Assembly: GCA_947683625.1 (NCBI GenBank)
Contig: CANTUR010000070.1
Coordinates: 62,001-126,000, forward strand
DNA length: 64,000 nucleotides
Source: Mallotus nudiflorus
Taxonomy: Eukaryota > Streptophyta > Magnoliopsida > Malpighiales > Euphorbiaceae
Reading direction: 5' to 3'
Shown: positions 22,614 through 34,928 of the stretch, in pieces
How the letters are laid out: the number at the start of each line of letters is the position of its first letter
How positions within the stretch are numbered: position 1 is the stretch's first letter
Translations under genes and position numbers: made by a program
Notes under the pieces: generated by a model
Databases searched by the model: none
Told to the model about the DNA's origin: nothing
What the model saw: the letters and a program-made list of their open reading frames with translations, nothing else

Positions 22614-23637
22614 TGTAATATCCCGTGTTTTTAAAATATTTTAAACTGGATCGGGATATGCAGTGTTAATAATTTTTGTATATATTTATGATATTTCATG
22701 AGTTTTTATTTAATTAAAAATTAATTTTTAATTATTTTATATTATTTCAAGTACTTTACGTAAAATTTTTCCGGAACTTTTATTTTCGAAAAAATTAACA
22801 CGTAAATAATTTAATATTAAATATTTTAAATAATTTCACGATTTTGCATGAACTCATATATATTTTTAAAGTACTAAATAAAGTATATATGTGTATTTAT
22901 TTATTTAACTAGGGTTTAATTAATTACCCTAATATTTTTTTATTATTTATTAATTAGTTTTAATATTATTTAATCATTTTTAGTGTATAAATTATGTGTG
23001 TGGTGAATATTTATTGTCCATATAATATTTTATATTAAAATAATATAAAGTGTATATATATATATACATACATATACATATAATATTTAAAAAAAAAAAA
23101 GTTTGATTTAATTACAAGTTTGCCATCGTCTTCTTCCCCTTCTCCCTGATTGATTTCCGCCCTCACCACCGCTTGCCATCTCATTTTTAGGCCATCAGTG
23201 TGCCGCCCTGAGCTCCGCGCTTCCTAGCCAGCAGCTCCGCCACCTTTCCTCCTCTTCTCCGGCGCCGTTTCCCTCTGTTTTAGCCAGAAGACCGAAACTT
23301 GAAGCCACCGTTGTTCACAGTGTTTTCGGTCACCGTTTTCGACACCGCCGGTCTCTATCTTCTCCTTGAGCTCCGGTGAGTGTGATTCCAAGCTTTATTT
23401 CACTTAAAATGGTCTATATTTGCCTAGGTTTTGATTTTTCCAATTCAGCCATTTTTGGGTTCTTGATTTTTTTGAACTTCAATTTGATTGATTCATAAAA
23501 AATTCCTTCGCAAATGTTGTTCCCCTTAACTTAATCTACATATGGTAATTTTTGTAGAATTTTTGGAAATTATTTTGATTTTTGGGTATTTTTGAATATT
23601 TTATTATTATTTTCTAATTTTTGAAAATTAATTAATT
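22614..23637 (+). mobile_element. 5' third of a long-LTR copy (copy C), broken
   Basis: It starts TGTAATATCCCG and follows the family for 1024 bp, with the GC-richer island at about 23120-23372 and an intact CCG|GTGAGT site. It stops where an antisense copy begins at 23638. The last piece of an LTR in the same orientation ends at 34447. The flanks TCAAC (22609-22613) and TCAGC (34448-34452) agree at 4 of 5 bases, so both pieces probably belong to a single insertion. Confidence 0.75.
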
Positions 23638-24131
23638 TGTCACGACCCAAAATAGGGGCCATGACCGGCGCTAGGGGACAGGAATTCTTTCGAATCCGGA
23701 ACCCGTAGCAAGCCTAAAATAAAATAAAACATGCAATAGTAATAATAGCAACACATTTAAGTAAAATACTATGCAACAGAATAAAATCATAATTATCAAA
23801 ATAATAATCCACCATGGGATTTAAATCAAATCCTCATCTCATATATAAATAAACTCTTTTAATACAAATTCAGTTCAAATTCTTAAAATACATAATTCAT
23901 ACAAATATAATATAACAATCTCACAATCGACCATAACTACTGCAGTGTCTAGATTATAAAATAAAACTCAGATAAGCAGTTTACATAGAGAAGCCGGAGC
24001 GGAAGAAATCCGGCGTACAGGGCTGCTACTGAGGTCTGAAGATGATGACTCTCCTAAAAAATAGTCAACGAAGGGGAGTCAGACCTCACTGAGTCAATTA
24101 CTATAATATATATACATGCATATTAAATGAC
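23638..24131 (-). repeat. 3' LTR of copy F, end part (D1)
   Basis: Plus-strand view TGTCACGACCC... is the family's LTR end in antisense. It is cut at 24131 by solo LTR E and resumes after 27377 with matching sequence. Confidence 0.85.
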
Positions 24132-27100
24132 TGTAATATCCCGTGTTTTTAAATATTTTAATACTGCATCGGGATATACAGTGTTAATAATTTTGTAAAT
24201 AATTATGATATTTTTACGAGTTGATATGTATTTAAAACTTATTTTAATTATTGTATATTATTTTAAGTGTTTTACGTAAAATTTTCCCGGGACTTGCATT
24301 TTCGGGGAAATTTTCATGTAAATAATTTACTATTAATTATTTTAAATAGATTTATGGACTTGTATGAACTCATATATATTTTTTAAAATACTAAATAACG
24401 TATATATGTGTATTTATTTAATTAATTAGGGTTTAATTAATTACCCTAATATTTTATTATTTATTTATTAGTTTTAATATTATTTAATTATTTTTAGGTG
24501 TATTAAATTATTAAAATATTAAATTATATGTGTGTGGTGTATAATTAATGTGTGTGAATTTATATTATTTTAATATATAGTGTAAGTATATATATATACA
24601 GAAAATATTGTTAAAAGCAAAAAAATTTGACAAATTACAATTCTGCCCCCGACTCTTCCTCCTTCTTCCCCGATTGCCTCCATCGCCGTTCCACCGTCTG
24701 TCACGCCGTTTTCTTACTGTCGGTGTGCCTCCCGGCGTGCCACCTCCTTCTCCAGCCTTCCTCGACGCTAGCAGCACCCTTCGGACGTGATTTGGCTGGA
24801 ATCAGCTCGGGAAGTCGAAACTTGACCCACCATCGTTCATGACGTTTCCGGCCACCGTTTTCGACACCGCCGGTCTATTTATTCTCCTTGAGCTCCGTTG
24901 AGTGTGATTCCAAGTTTTGTTTCACTTAAAATGGTCTTGATTTGCTTAAGTTTCGATTTTGGTAATTCAGCCATTTTAGGGTTCTTGATTTTTTTTGAAC
25001 TTCGAATTGAATGATTCATGAAAAATTCCTTCACAAATGTTGATCCTAGTAGCTTAATATACATGTGTGAATTTTTTTAGAATTTTTGGGAATTATTTTG
25101 ATTTTTGGGTATTTTTGAATATTTTAATATTATTTTCTAATTCTCAAAAATTAATTAAATAAATTATTAAATTGTGTTTTATGATAAATATAGGTGTTGA
25201 AATGAATTATAGGAATTTATTTGGAATTTTTATGAATTTCTATGTATTTATTTTGAATTTATTTAGGTTTATGTAATTTTGGAAAATTAGGTTAATTGTG
25301 TTTTTAATTGAAATTAATTATTTAATTGAGTTTAATTATTGATAAATATGTGGAGAAAATTAATTTTGGATAATTATACTATTTTTGGTGAATTTTTGAA
25401 TGAATTTTAGTATATTTATATATATAAGGGCATTTTGGTAATTTTACCCTAAATTGACTAAAAATGTAATTAAATTGGTTTTAATAGTTATTTAAGGTAT
25501 AAAAATGATTTCTACAAATTATTTAGTATTTTTAATTCATTAAAACTATTTTTCGTGAATTATTTTCAATTATATATATAATATACGATTTTTCTAAATA
25601 AAATGAGTTTTTATCGATTTTTAATGTGTTTTAGGGTTAATTACGTAATTTCTAATTATTAAATGTATTTCTATGATGTAAGGGCATTTTTGGTATTTTC
25701 ATAATTGTTCTGTGATTGTGGACCCCGGTCGGTAAACTATAGTTTGGAGTCCAACCGAGGGGTTGTGGATGTGTTTTTGTGTCTGTTTTTCGAAGTGTGT
25801 TTCTTTGCAGGGCCGGCTCTACTCTTTGAGTAGAGAGATGTCCATTTTACAAGGGAGGTTCTGTCGAATTTTAGGTAGAATTCTCGTAAAACGTGATGTC
25901 CGCTCGAACCCTAATTCTGATTCTATGTCCAATATTCTAGATTGAGTTTCTAGGATTTTTTGTTAGGTTTATTCTGATGTCTGTTATTATTGTTTGTTTA
26001 GTTACACCGAGACCGAGGCCTAGTAGACCAGGCCCGTCGGACCTATCTCGAGGAGCGCACTAAGTGGGAGTTATTATTCTATATATATATGCTTTAGGGT
26101 GCATGATTTAGAAATGTATGTTATTTTGATTAATTATGCATAAATAATTCATTTGGTATTTAAGTTTATCTTTAGTTTATATTCGGTATATTTTCAAATT
26201 ATATGCATGTTTTATTAATAAATTATTCTTAAAATGTTTTATGTATATTCTTGGTATATTGTTAGTTTATTTTGTAATTATATTGGATTTATTTGACGTA
26301 TATATACTCGAACTATACCTGGTTTATTTTTGGTATATTTCTAGTATATATATGGTTTATGTTGCTATTTTATTTTAAATTCATTGCATCATTTATTCTT
26401 ATGAATGTATGTTTTATATTTTAATGAAGGATATCGATAGAACGTGCTACCTAGTGGGCAGCACTAGGACCGAGTACGTACCGGTACGCTTATAGCATTT
26501 AGGCTATATTACTAACCATTTGTTGATATTGAATTGGTTATGATTATTTGATGTGTGAGATATGGTTTGGGAGTGTGATTGCTAGAGCTCGATTGACTAA
26601 GTGTCTCGGAGCCAATCACACTGATAGTTAGACTGCTGGAGCTCGGTTGACTTAGTGTCTCGGGGCCAGTCTACTGTTTAAATGGAATAAGTGAACATTT
26701 TGGAATAAGTGAGCCTGTATGGCTAGAGTGTTGTCTAACATTGTTTTGAGGTTGCGATATTCTAGGGTTCTATTTGATCTTTCATAAACAGTGATTTTCA
26801 ATAAAAATATATAAAATGATTTTATTGCATTTGTGTGTATTTGCTTGTATACATACATACTATATATACTTTTGATTGTGTGCATTGACATTTAGTATGC
26901 ATGTATATATATTATAGTAATTCACTCAGTGAGGTCTGACTCCCCTCTGTTGACCATTTTTCAGGAGAGTCATCTTCTTCAGACCTCAGTAGTAGGCTTG
27001 TACACCGGATTTCTTCCGCCCTGGCTTCTTTATGTAAACTGCTTATTTGAATCTTGAGTTTTACTTTATGATCTAGACACTGCAGTAGTTATGGTCATTT

Positions 27101-27377
27101 CGGAGATTGGTGTATTGTACTTATATGAGATATGTAATTTAAATATTTGAACTGAAATTTATATTAAAGGATTTATTTATATATGAGATGAGAATTCGAT
27201 TTAATTTCGTTTGATGGAAATATTATTTTGATATTTATGATTTTATTTTCGCTGTATTAAATACTGTTATTATTACTATTGTATGTTTTATTTTATTTTA
27301 GGCTTGCTACGGGTTCTGGATTCGAAAGAATTCCCGTTCCCTAGCGCCGGTCATGGCCCCTGTTTTGGGTCGTGACA
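24132..27377 (+). mobile_element. Intact solo LTR (copy E) inside another LTR
   Basis: It is full length (3246 bp), TGTAATATCCCG to GTCGTGACA, with a perfect 5-bp duplication ATGAC at 24127-24131 and 27378-27382. It is inserted in opposite orientation into the 3' LTR of copy F. The donor-like site at 24895 has become CCGTTGAGT, while the TTTGCAG acceptor-like site near 25810 is kept. It is one of the later events in this nest. Confidence 0.93.
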
Positions 27378-29676
27378 ATGACAATGCATACAGTCAACAG
27401 TATATATATATATAATAAGTATATATATACAAGCAAATACACACAAATGCAATAAAATCATTTTATATATTTTTACTGAAAATCACAGTTTATGAAGGAT
27501 CAAATAGAACCCTAGAAAATCACAACCTCAAAACAGTGTTAGACAACACTCTAGCCATACAGGCTCACTTATTCCAAATATATTCACTTATTCCATTTAG
27601 AAAGTAGACTGGCCCTGAGACACTAAGTCAACCGAGATCCAGCAGTCTGACTGTCAGTGTGATTGGCCCCGAGACATTTGGTCAACCGAGCTCCAGCAAT
27701 CACACTCCCAAGTCATATCTCACACATCAAATAATCAAATCCCATCAATATCCATAAATGGTTAGTAACATAACCTAAATGCTATAAGCGTACCGGTACG
27801 TACTCGGTCCTAGTGCTGCCCACTAGGTAGCACGTTCTATTGATATCCTTCATTCATAAAAATAAATGATGCATGAATTTAAATATAATAGCAACAATAA
27901 CCATATATATACTAGAAATATACCAAAAGTAAACCAGGTATATTTCAAATATATATACGTCAAATAAATCCAATTTAATTACAAAATAAACTAAAAATAT
28001 ACCAAGGATATACATAAAAAACATTTTAAGAATAATTTATTAATAAAACATGCATATAATTTGAAAATATACCAAAATATACCGAATATAAACTAAAAAT
28101 AAACTTAAATACTAATTGAATTATTTATGCATAATTAATCAAAATAACCTACATTTCTAAATCATGCACCCTAAGCATATATATATAAAATAGTAACTCA
28201 CACTTAGTGCGCTCCTCGAGATGGATCCGATGGGCCTGATCCACTAGGCCTCGGTCTCAGCGCAACTAAACAAACAAAAATGACAGGAATTAGAATAAAT
28301 CTAACAGAAGTTCTAAAGACTCGATCTAGAATACTAGAGACAGAATCAGAATTAGGGTTCAACTGGATATCACGTTTTACGATAATTCTACCAAAAATCC
28401 AGCAGAACCTCCCCTGTAAAATGGACATCTCTCTACTCAAAGAGTAAAGCCGGCCTTGCAAAGAAACACACTTCGAAAAATAGACACAGAATTACAATCA
28501 CAACCCCTTGGTCGGACTCCAAACTACAGTTTACCGACCGAGGTCCACAATTCACAAAACAATACAAAAATACTGAAAATACCCTTATATCATAGAAATA
28601 CATTTAATAAGTAGAAATTACATAATTAACCCTAAAACACAGTAAAAATCGATAAAAACTCATTTATTTAGAAAAATCGTATATTATATATATAATTGAA
28701 AATAATTCACGAAAAATAGTTTTAATTACTTAAAAATACTAAATAATTTATATAAATCATTTTTATACCTTAAAATAACAATTAAAACCAATTTAATTAC
28801 ATTTTTAGCCAATTTAGGATAAAATTACCAAAATACCCCTATATATATAAATATGCTAAAATTAATCCAAAAATTCACCAAAAATAATATAATTGCACAA
28901 AATTAATTTTCTCAACATATTTATCAATAATATCAATAAATAAACTCAATTAACTAATTAATTTCAATTAAAAACACAATTAACCCTATTTTTCCAAAAT
29001 TACATAAACTAATTAAATTCAAAATAAATACATAGAAATCCACAAAAAATTCCAAATAAATTTCTATAATCCATTTCAACAACTATAATTACCATAAAAC
29101 ACAATTTCATAATTTATTTAATTAATTTTCAAAAATTAGAAAATAATAATAAAATATTCAAAAATACCCAAAAATCAAAATAAATTCCAAAAATTCTACA
29201 AAAATTCACACATGAAGATTAAGCTACTAGGATCAACATTTTTGAAGGAATTTTTCATGAATCAATCAATTCGAAGTTCAAAAAAAATCAAGAACCCTAA
29301 AATGGCCGAATTGCAAAAATCAAAACCTAGGCAAATCTAGACCATTTTAAGTGAAACAAAGCTTGGAATCATACTCATCAGAGCTCAAGGAGAAGATAGA
29401 GACCAGCGGTGTCGAAAATGGTGGCCGAAAATGTCGAATGACGGTGACTTAAGTTTTGGCTTCTCCGGCCAAAACGAGCTTCCTGACGCTGGAAATGGGC
29501 TCTGCTGGCGGCGGAACAGCTGGAGGAAGGAGGTGGCATGCCAGGAGGCACACCGACGGCAAGGGAACGGCGTGACAGACGGCGGAACGACAAGGAGGAT
29601 GATCAAGAAGAAGGAGAGGGAAGAATGGCAATTTCATAAATAAATCAACTTTATATTTTTGTTAGATAATTAAGTA

Positions 29677-29743
<67 letters not shown>

Positions 29744-29958
29744 ACTATATATTATAATAATATATATCCTCACACATATTAAATATACACCACACACATA
29801 ATTTAATATTTTAATAATTTATACACTAAAGAAAAATAATTAAATAATATTAAAACTAAATAATAAATAATAAAAAAATATTAGGGTACTTAATTAAACC
29901 CTAGTTAAATAAATAAATACACATATATATGTTATTTAGTACTTTAAAAATATATATG
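27378..29958 (-). repeat. 3' LTR of copy F, remainder (D2)
   Basis: It continues the antisense LTR from 24131. It includes the splice-like islands (CACTTAGTGCGCTCC at 28201, TACTCAAAGAGTAAAGCC near 28434) and the GC-richer island at about 29380-29635. It ends at CTCATATATA, 240 bp short of the family LTR start, joined to integrase sequence. Confidence 0.85.
29683..29739. repeat. (TA)n microsatellite in an LTR
   Basis: About 28 TA units with one TG interruption, expanding the short TATATA tract that all copies of this LTR carry just before the GC-richer island. Confidence 0.95.
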
Positions 29959-30882
29959 AGCATCTGTCTGAGGATGAAAAGCAGTACTGAAGTCCAACCT
30001 AGTGCCCATTGCTTCTTGCAACTTCTGCCAAAAACGAGAAGTAAACACTGAACCTCTATCTGATACAATGGACACAGGTACTCCATGAAGGTACACAATA
30101 TGCTTCACATATAACTTCGCCAATCTAGCTACAGAATAAGTGGCTTTCACAGGTAAGAAATGTGCAGATTTCGTTAACCTGTCTACAATCACCCAAATGG
30201 AATCGTATCCATCCTTAGAACGAGGTAAACCGACCACAAAATCCATAGCTATCCTTTCCCACTTCCACACTGGAATAGGAAGAGGCTGAAGCTTCCCAGA
30301 AGGCTTCTGATGCTCAGCTTTCACTTGCTGACACGTCAAGCACTTAGCAACATAATCAGCGACATCCTTCTTCAATCCATCCCACCAGTATAAGTCTCTG
30401 ATACTGTGGTACATCTTAGTGACACCCGGATGTACGCTATAGGCTGTAGAATGTGCTTCCTCTAGGATCTCTTCTCTCAAATCATCTACATCAGGAACAC
30501 ATAATCTACCACTGATCCACAACACACCATCATCATCGAGTGTGAAATCAGTGAACTTCCCTGCTCTGACATTCTCTGCAAGCTCTTCTAGAATAGGATC
30601 TCGACTCTGAGCTGCTTTAATCCTATCCCTCAGTATAGATCGTACCTTAAACTGAGCTAGCAGTTCACCTGATCTACTTATCTTCATCATCAGACCTTAA
30701 TCCACCATCAGATGCAATTCCTGGATCAACGGTCTCCTCTCAATACTGATGTGAGCAAGACTGCCTGAGGACTTTCTACTTAAGGCATTTGCTACCACAT
30801 TAGCTTTACCTGGATGATATAGAATCTCACAGTCATAATCCTTTAATAATTCTAACCATCTCCTCTGCCTCAGATTCAGATC
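29959..30882 (-). pseudogene. RNase H end and integrase of copy F
   Basis: The main open frame (29944-30690, last residues from the LTR) holds the integrase. It has a zinc domain (HPGVTKMYHSIRDLYWWDGL, then CLTCQQVK) and a catalytic core start with the first Asp in MDFVVGLPRSKDGYDS. The second Asp is in SDRGSVFTSRFWQ, followed by DFSTAFHPQTDA. The catalytic Glu and the whole C-terminal part with chromodomain are missing because the frame fuses to LTR sequence. Upstream are the end of RNase H (RDLNLRQRRWLELLKDYDCE, ANVVANALSRKS) and stops at about 30691 and 30883. It cannot make active integrase. Confidence 0.88.
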
Positions 30883-31683
30883 TCTCTACTGGAAAATGTA
30901 CTTAAGGCTCTTGTGATCAGTAAATATCTCACAAGTCACCCCATACATATAATGTCTCCAAATCTTCAGAGCAAAGATCACTGCAGCCATCTCAAGGTCA
31001 TGTGTGGGATAGTTCTGCTCATGCTTCTTCAACTGCCTCGAAGCATAAGCTATCACCCTACCATTCTGCATCAGCAGACATCCAAGGCCAACTCTAGAGG
31101 CATCACAATAGACTGTGAACTTGTCCATACTATTAGGCAAAGCTAACACTGGCGTTGTGGTCAATTTCTCCTTCAACAATTGAAAACTATTCTCACAAGC
31201 TTCTGACCACTCAAATCTAACATTCTTCTGAGTCAAGCGAGTCATAGGGGCTGCTATTTTAGAAAAATCTTGCACAAACCACCTATAATACCCGGCTAAA
31301 CCCAGAAAACTTCGAATCTCAGTAACAGAAGTCGGTCTAGGCCACTCAGACACTGCCTCAATCTTCTGTGGATCAACCTGGATACCTTCTTTAGACACCA
31401 TGTGTCCAAGAAAAGAAACACTCTCCATCCAGAAATCACACTTCGAGAATTTAGCATAAAGCTGGTGATCTCTCAGTGTCTGCAGTACAGTCCTCAAATG
31501 ATATATATGCTCCTCCATTCTCCTTGAATATACCAGTATATCATCGATGAAGACTACCACAAACTGATCCACATACGGTCTGAATACCCTGTTCATCAGG
31601 TCCATAAAAGCTGCTGGTGCATTAGTCAAACTAAAAGACATCATCAAAAACTCATAATGGCCATATCTAGTGTGGAATGTCAT
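30883..31683 (-). pseudogene. Reverse transcriptase C-terminal half and RNase H of copy F
   Basis: A 265-residue open frame. RT palm residues include MNRVFRPYVDQFVVVFIDDI with the FIDD active site, then FSKCDFWMESVSFLGH and SFLGLAGYYRWFVQDFSKIA. RNase H of the gypsy type follows: FTVYCDASRVGLGCLLMQN, AYASRQLKKHEQNYPTHDLE and EIFTDHKSLKYIFQ. The frame opens at MTFHTRYGHYEF and is separated from the first half of RT by stops. It is close in sequence to 60047-61003, showing that both come from one family. Confidence 0.9.
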
Positions 31684-32626
31684 CTTAGGAACATCAGCTT
31701 CACTAATCTACAACTGATGATAACTCGACCTCAGATCAATCTTAGAAAAGAACTATGCACCCTGTAGTTGATCAAACAAGTCATCTATCCTCGGAAGAGG
31801 ATACTTGTTCTTCACTGTCACCTTGTTCAGCTCTCTGTAGTCAATGCACAATCTCAGGGTACCATCCTTCTTCTTCACAAATAGGACTGGTGCACCCCAA
31901 GGAGAAACACTGGGTCTAATAAAACCTTTATCCAACAACTCTTGCAACTGCTCCTTCAACTCTTTCAACTCTGCAGGAGCCATTCTATAGGGTGGTATAG
32001 ATATAGGAGTAGTACCTGGAACCACATCTATACAAAACTTAATCTCTCTGTGAGGTGGTAAACCTGGCAACTCCTCAAGAAAAACATCAGGAAACTCACA
32101 AGCAACAGGAACATCTGTGAGTGACAACTTCTCCACTGAAGTATCCCTGACTAATGCCAAATATCCCTGACAACCTTTCCTCAATAACTTCCTAGCCGTA
32201 GTAGCAGAAATAAGATTCTGAGGTACTGAACTCCTATCACCAACAAACTTAAACTCTTCTTCATCAGGAATTCTGAAAGTCACCTCTTTATTCCTACAAT
32301 CTACCACGGCATAGTGTTGAGATAACCAATCCATTCCCAGAATAACATCAAATTCCATCACATCCAACAAAATCAAATCAGCGGTTAATTCTCTACCTCC
32401 CACGAGAACTGGATAACCAGAAAGAACAATATTGATGTCCAAGGAATCGCTCAGAGGAGTGGCAACAGACAAAGGAAAAACCATCCTTAAAGCTTGCCAA
32501 TAAGATTTAGAAGCAAAAACGGGAGAAATAAACAAATATGTGGCACCCGGATCAAACAAAACCCATGCATCCAGGTAACAAACAGAAACAATACCTGCCA
32601 CGACTGCATTAGATGCTTGAGCATCC
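31684..32626 (-). pseudogene. Protease and RT N-terminal half of copy F
   Basis: A 282-residue frame begins AGIVSVCYLDAWVLFDPGA. The retropepsin active site, normally DSGA, reads DPGA here, and the flap-side motif ILGMDWLSQHYAVVDC is present. After a linker (RKLLRKGCQGYLALVRDTSV) comes RT: LPGLPPHREIKFCIDVVPGT, LLDKGFIRPSVSPWGAPVLF, KKKDGTLRLCIDYRELNKVT, then DDLFDQLQGA before a stop at 31750. A further stop breaks KIDLRSSYHQL. The Ser-to-Pro change in the protease motif would be expected to disable it. Confidence 0.88.
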
Positions 32627-32841
32627 TGCTAAGTGAGGTGGAAAACTCTGGCCTATCCTCGACCTCCCTGCTGACTGGTAGAAGCCTGGCCAACACCTCT
32701 GGCACCTCCTCTAGTACCTCTACCATGACTCTGCTGTGGAACAAACTGAGTGGAACTCTGATGCTGAGCTGGAGGTAACTGAAATGGCACGGGTGTAGCA
32801 CTAGCAATCGACTGCTGTGGGAATCATGAAATCTGCTGCAG

Positions 32842-34035
32842 CTAATATCCGAAATAAGGACGCGGTCTGGCAAAATGTCCTGTCTGCCCACATCTGAAGC
32901 ATGTCAGTGGTGTCAGATAACACGGCCCTTGATGGACTCTACCACAGGTCTGGCAAACACTGGTCGCTGATCCAGAACTGCGACCACTGCTGCTGCTTGA
33001 AGCACCTGACCCAAATCTGAATGATCTACGCTGACCTCCATGGCCATGTCTATTGCTCCGATGCACTCGGTGCTGCTGCCTCTGACTCTGCTGAGTCAGA
33101 CCTCTCTGCTGACTACTCGAACTAACATGAAAACTCAAATACGGAGTAGTCTGCAATCCACTCGACTGAACTCCCAGCTGGTAATAATCAGGCATCGCTC
33201 CCTGCCTAACTAGCCTCAGCTCAATCTCCTTGGCTAACTCAATCACAGACTTCAGAGTAAGGCCTGCTATAGGCATACCAGCAAAAGCTGAACCCAATCC
33301 GGTAACGTAGGTAGTGACTGCGAAATATTGATCTCGCATCAGATCCTCTGCGTATCTACCCAGTCGAAGAAACTCTCGGGTGTACTCCTCTACAGATCGA
33401 TCACCGCGAGAAATGCTAGTCAACCGGAGATGATAGCTCATACGGAGAGGCTCTGGACAGAATCTCCTCATAAACCGCTCTCGGAACTGAGCCCAGGTCA
33501 TTGTCATCATATAAGGCTGGATCATCTGAATAAACCAATCTAGGGCTGGTCCCTCAACAGACAACTCGACGATTATGATCCGCTGATACTCGGTGTGAGC
33601 AGTCCGAGTCCGAGTCTCAATCGCGTGCAGAAAGTCTAATGGAACGGAAGTCCCATCGAAAGTAATCCTGCCAACTCTGGCATAGAACAAAGCTGTCTCA
33701 GCGTCAGACATACCCTGCTGATAGGCAGGCTGAACAGGCTGAACAACTAGAGGTACAGGAATATCAAACTCAGGCTCTACAGGCTCCTCGTCCTATAACT
33801 CTCTCTGCCTACGGTGACCTGCCGCTCCTCGAGGTCTACCTCTGCCACGACCTCTACGTCTAACTGGTTGCTCAGGAGGTAAAACCTCATCCTGAAAAGA
33901 CTCATTATCCCCGGCCTCAATGACCGGTGGAGCGACATGCGCTAGCCTCCTTATTCTGAAAACACAACAGAACGAATCAGACAAACAGACAATGGAAGAA
34001 TAACGCAGAAAACTAAAGCAAGGAATACTTATCAA
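32842..34035 (-). pseudogene. Gag of copy F
   Basis: Two frames make up the gag: 33793-34035 (Arg/Gly-rich RRRGRGRGRPRGAAG after an acidic QDEVLPP) and 32842-33711 (289 residues), separated by a stop near 33795. The second holds the capsid-like domain (EGPALDWFIQMIQPYMMTMT, QFRERFMRRFCPEPL, DRSVEEYTREFLRLGRYAED) and the nucleocapsid end with CQTCGRVHQGPC and CFRCGQTGHF. The last Cys of the second knuckle is lost. Just upstream, at about 33957-33968, the minus strand reads TTGTGTTTTCAG, a good splice-acceptor match. Confidence 0.85.
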
Positions 34036-34137
34036 GACGTACTCGAACCTAATTCACTGCAGTAGTTACCAAAAGAAAACACAACTCTGAAAACTAGGGC
34101 CACAACTCACACAACTAAGCCCTGACACAGAACTCCA

Positions 34138-34148
34138 CTCTGATACCA
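34138..34148 (-). other. Primer binding site of copy F, initiator Met tRNA type
   Basis: Minus strand TGGTATCAGAG, four bases from the LTR end at 34153. Confidence 0.8.
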
Positions 34149-34152
34149 ACTT

Positions 34153-34300
34153 TGTCATGACCCAAAACAGGGGCCATGACTGGCGTTAGGGAACGGGAAT
34201 TCTTTCGAATCCGGAACCCGTAGCAAGCCTAAAAATAAAATAAAATATGCAATAGTAATAATAACAGTATATAATGCAGCAGAAATAAAAATCATAAATA
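34153..34300 (-). repeat. Remnant of the 5' LTR of copy F
   Basis: Only the last 148 bp or so of the LTR remain (TGTCATGACCC... in plus view). The other 3.1 kb are missing and it runs directly into an LTR end of opposite orientation. Confidence 0.85.
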
Positions 34301-34447
34301 AATCTACTATTGCATATAATGCAGTATATAATACTGTTATTATTATTATTGCATATTTTATTTTATTTTAGGCTTGCTACGGGTTCCGGATTCGAAAAAA
34401 TTCCCGTTCCCTAGCACTAGTCATGGCCCTTGTTTTGGGTCGTGACA
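34153..34447. repeat. Large imperfect palindrome of two LTR ends
   Basis: The LTR end at 34153-34300 faces the same LTR end at about 34301-34447 on the other strand. The two arms of roughly 115-120 bp are nearly complementary (GGAACCCGTAGCAAGCCTAA on the left, its complement on the right), with a loop of about 60 bp. The second arm ends GTCGTGACA and is followed by TCAGC, the probable TSD partner of TCAAC at 22609. Confidence 0.85.
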
Positions 34448-34919
34448 TCAGCAGCATGTTAGCTTTTGTTGTGGAGGATCTACATGGAGGATGCAACCTC
34501 TTTTTGTTTTCTTTAGTCTTTTTAGTTTTTTTGTGGCTTGTTCTCCATTTTCTGCAGGTTAAAGAACAACTGGATAAATCTACTACTAGACAAATCGAGG
34601 TGCAAAATGGTGATCTTTGTGTAGTTTGATTTGGTTTTATTGTAATGGTTTGTTTTGATTTATTATTCTTTAGTATAAGTGAATGGTTACTAAGTTTAGT
34701 AACCTCAAACATGTTAAATTGGATTGTTTAAATCATGTCCTTTATTTTGAGTTTTTGTTTGTTTAGTTGCAGTTTGAAGCAGTTGTTGTATCCAATTTTC
34801 TTTAATGAAAGCTTTAATTTCCAAAATAATAATAATAATAATAATTTAAACCTTAACATTAGAGAGACCAAAGTGTATACTAGGTAAATCCCTAGGGATA
34901 ATTGTAATTATCCAAATAA
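34448..34919. other. Unassigned flank on the far side of the nest
   Basis: It was originally continuous with 22068-22613. It has a less AT-rich part (34448-34640) and a near-perfect short hairpin GGTTACTAAGTTTAGTAACC at 34684-34703. An open frame covers 34423-34629 but starts inside the LTR and resembles nothing I know. It may be an exon or UTR of a lost gene, or an old repeat. Confidence 0.35.
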
Positions 34920-34928
34920 AAATGATAA

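Larger units (their letters stand above)
23638..34300 (-). mobile_element. Tekay/Del-like chromovirus copy, antisense and damaged (copy F)
   Basis: The copy lies in minus orientation: 5' LTR remnant (34153-34300), Met-type primer site, gag, protease, RT, RNase H, part of integrase, then a 3' LTR (23638-24131 plus 27378-29958) that is split by solo LTR E. Integrase ends after the second catalytic Asp, and the join at about 29958 drops straight into the LTR some 240 bp from its start. All coding parts carry stops. It appears to have inserted into copy C. The left flank is TAATT (23633-23637); the right flank is lost. Confidence 0.8.

Noticed and set aside
34423..34629. 68-codon frame as a gene
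   Set aside because: It starts inside an LTR end and the downstream part matches no family I know.
34684..34703. Short hairpin GGTTACTAAGTTTAGTAACC as a regulatory element
   Set aside because: A single 9-bp-arm hairpin in AT-rich DNA without other context; chance is likely.
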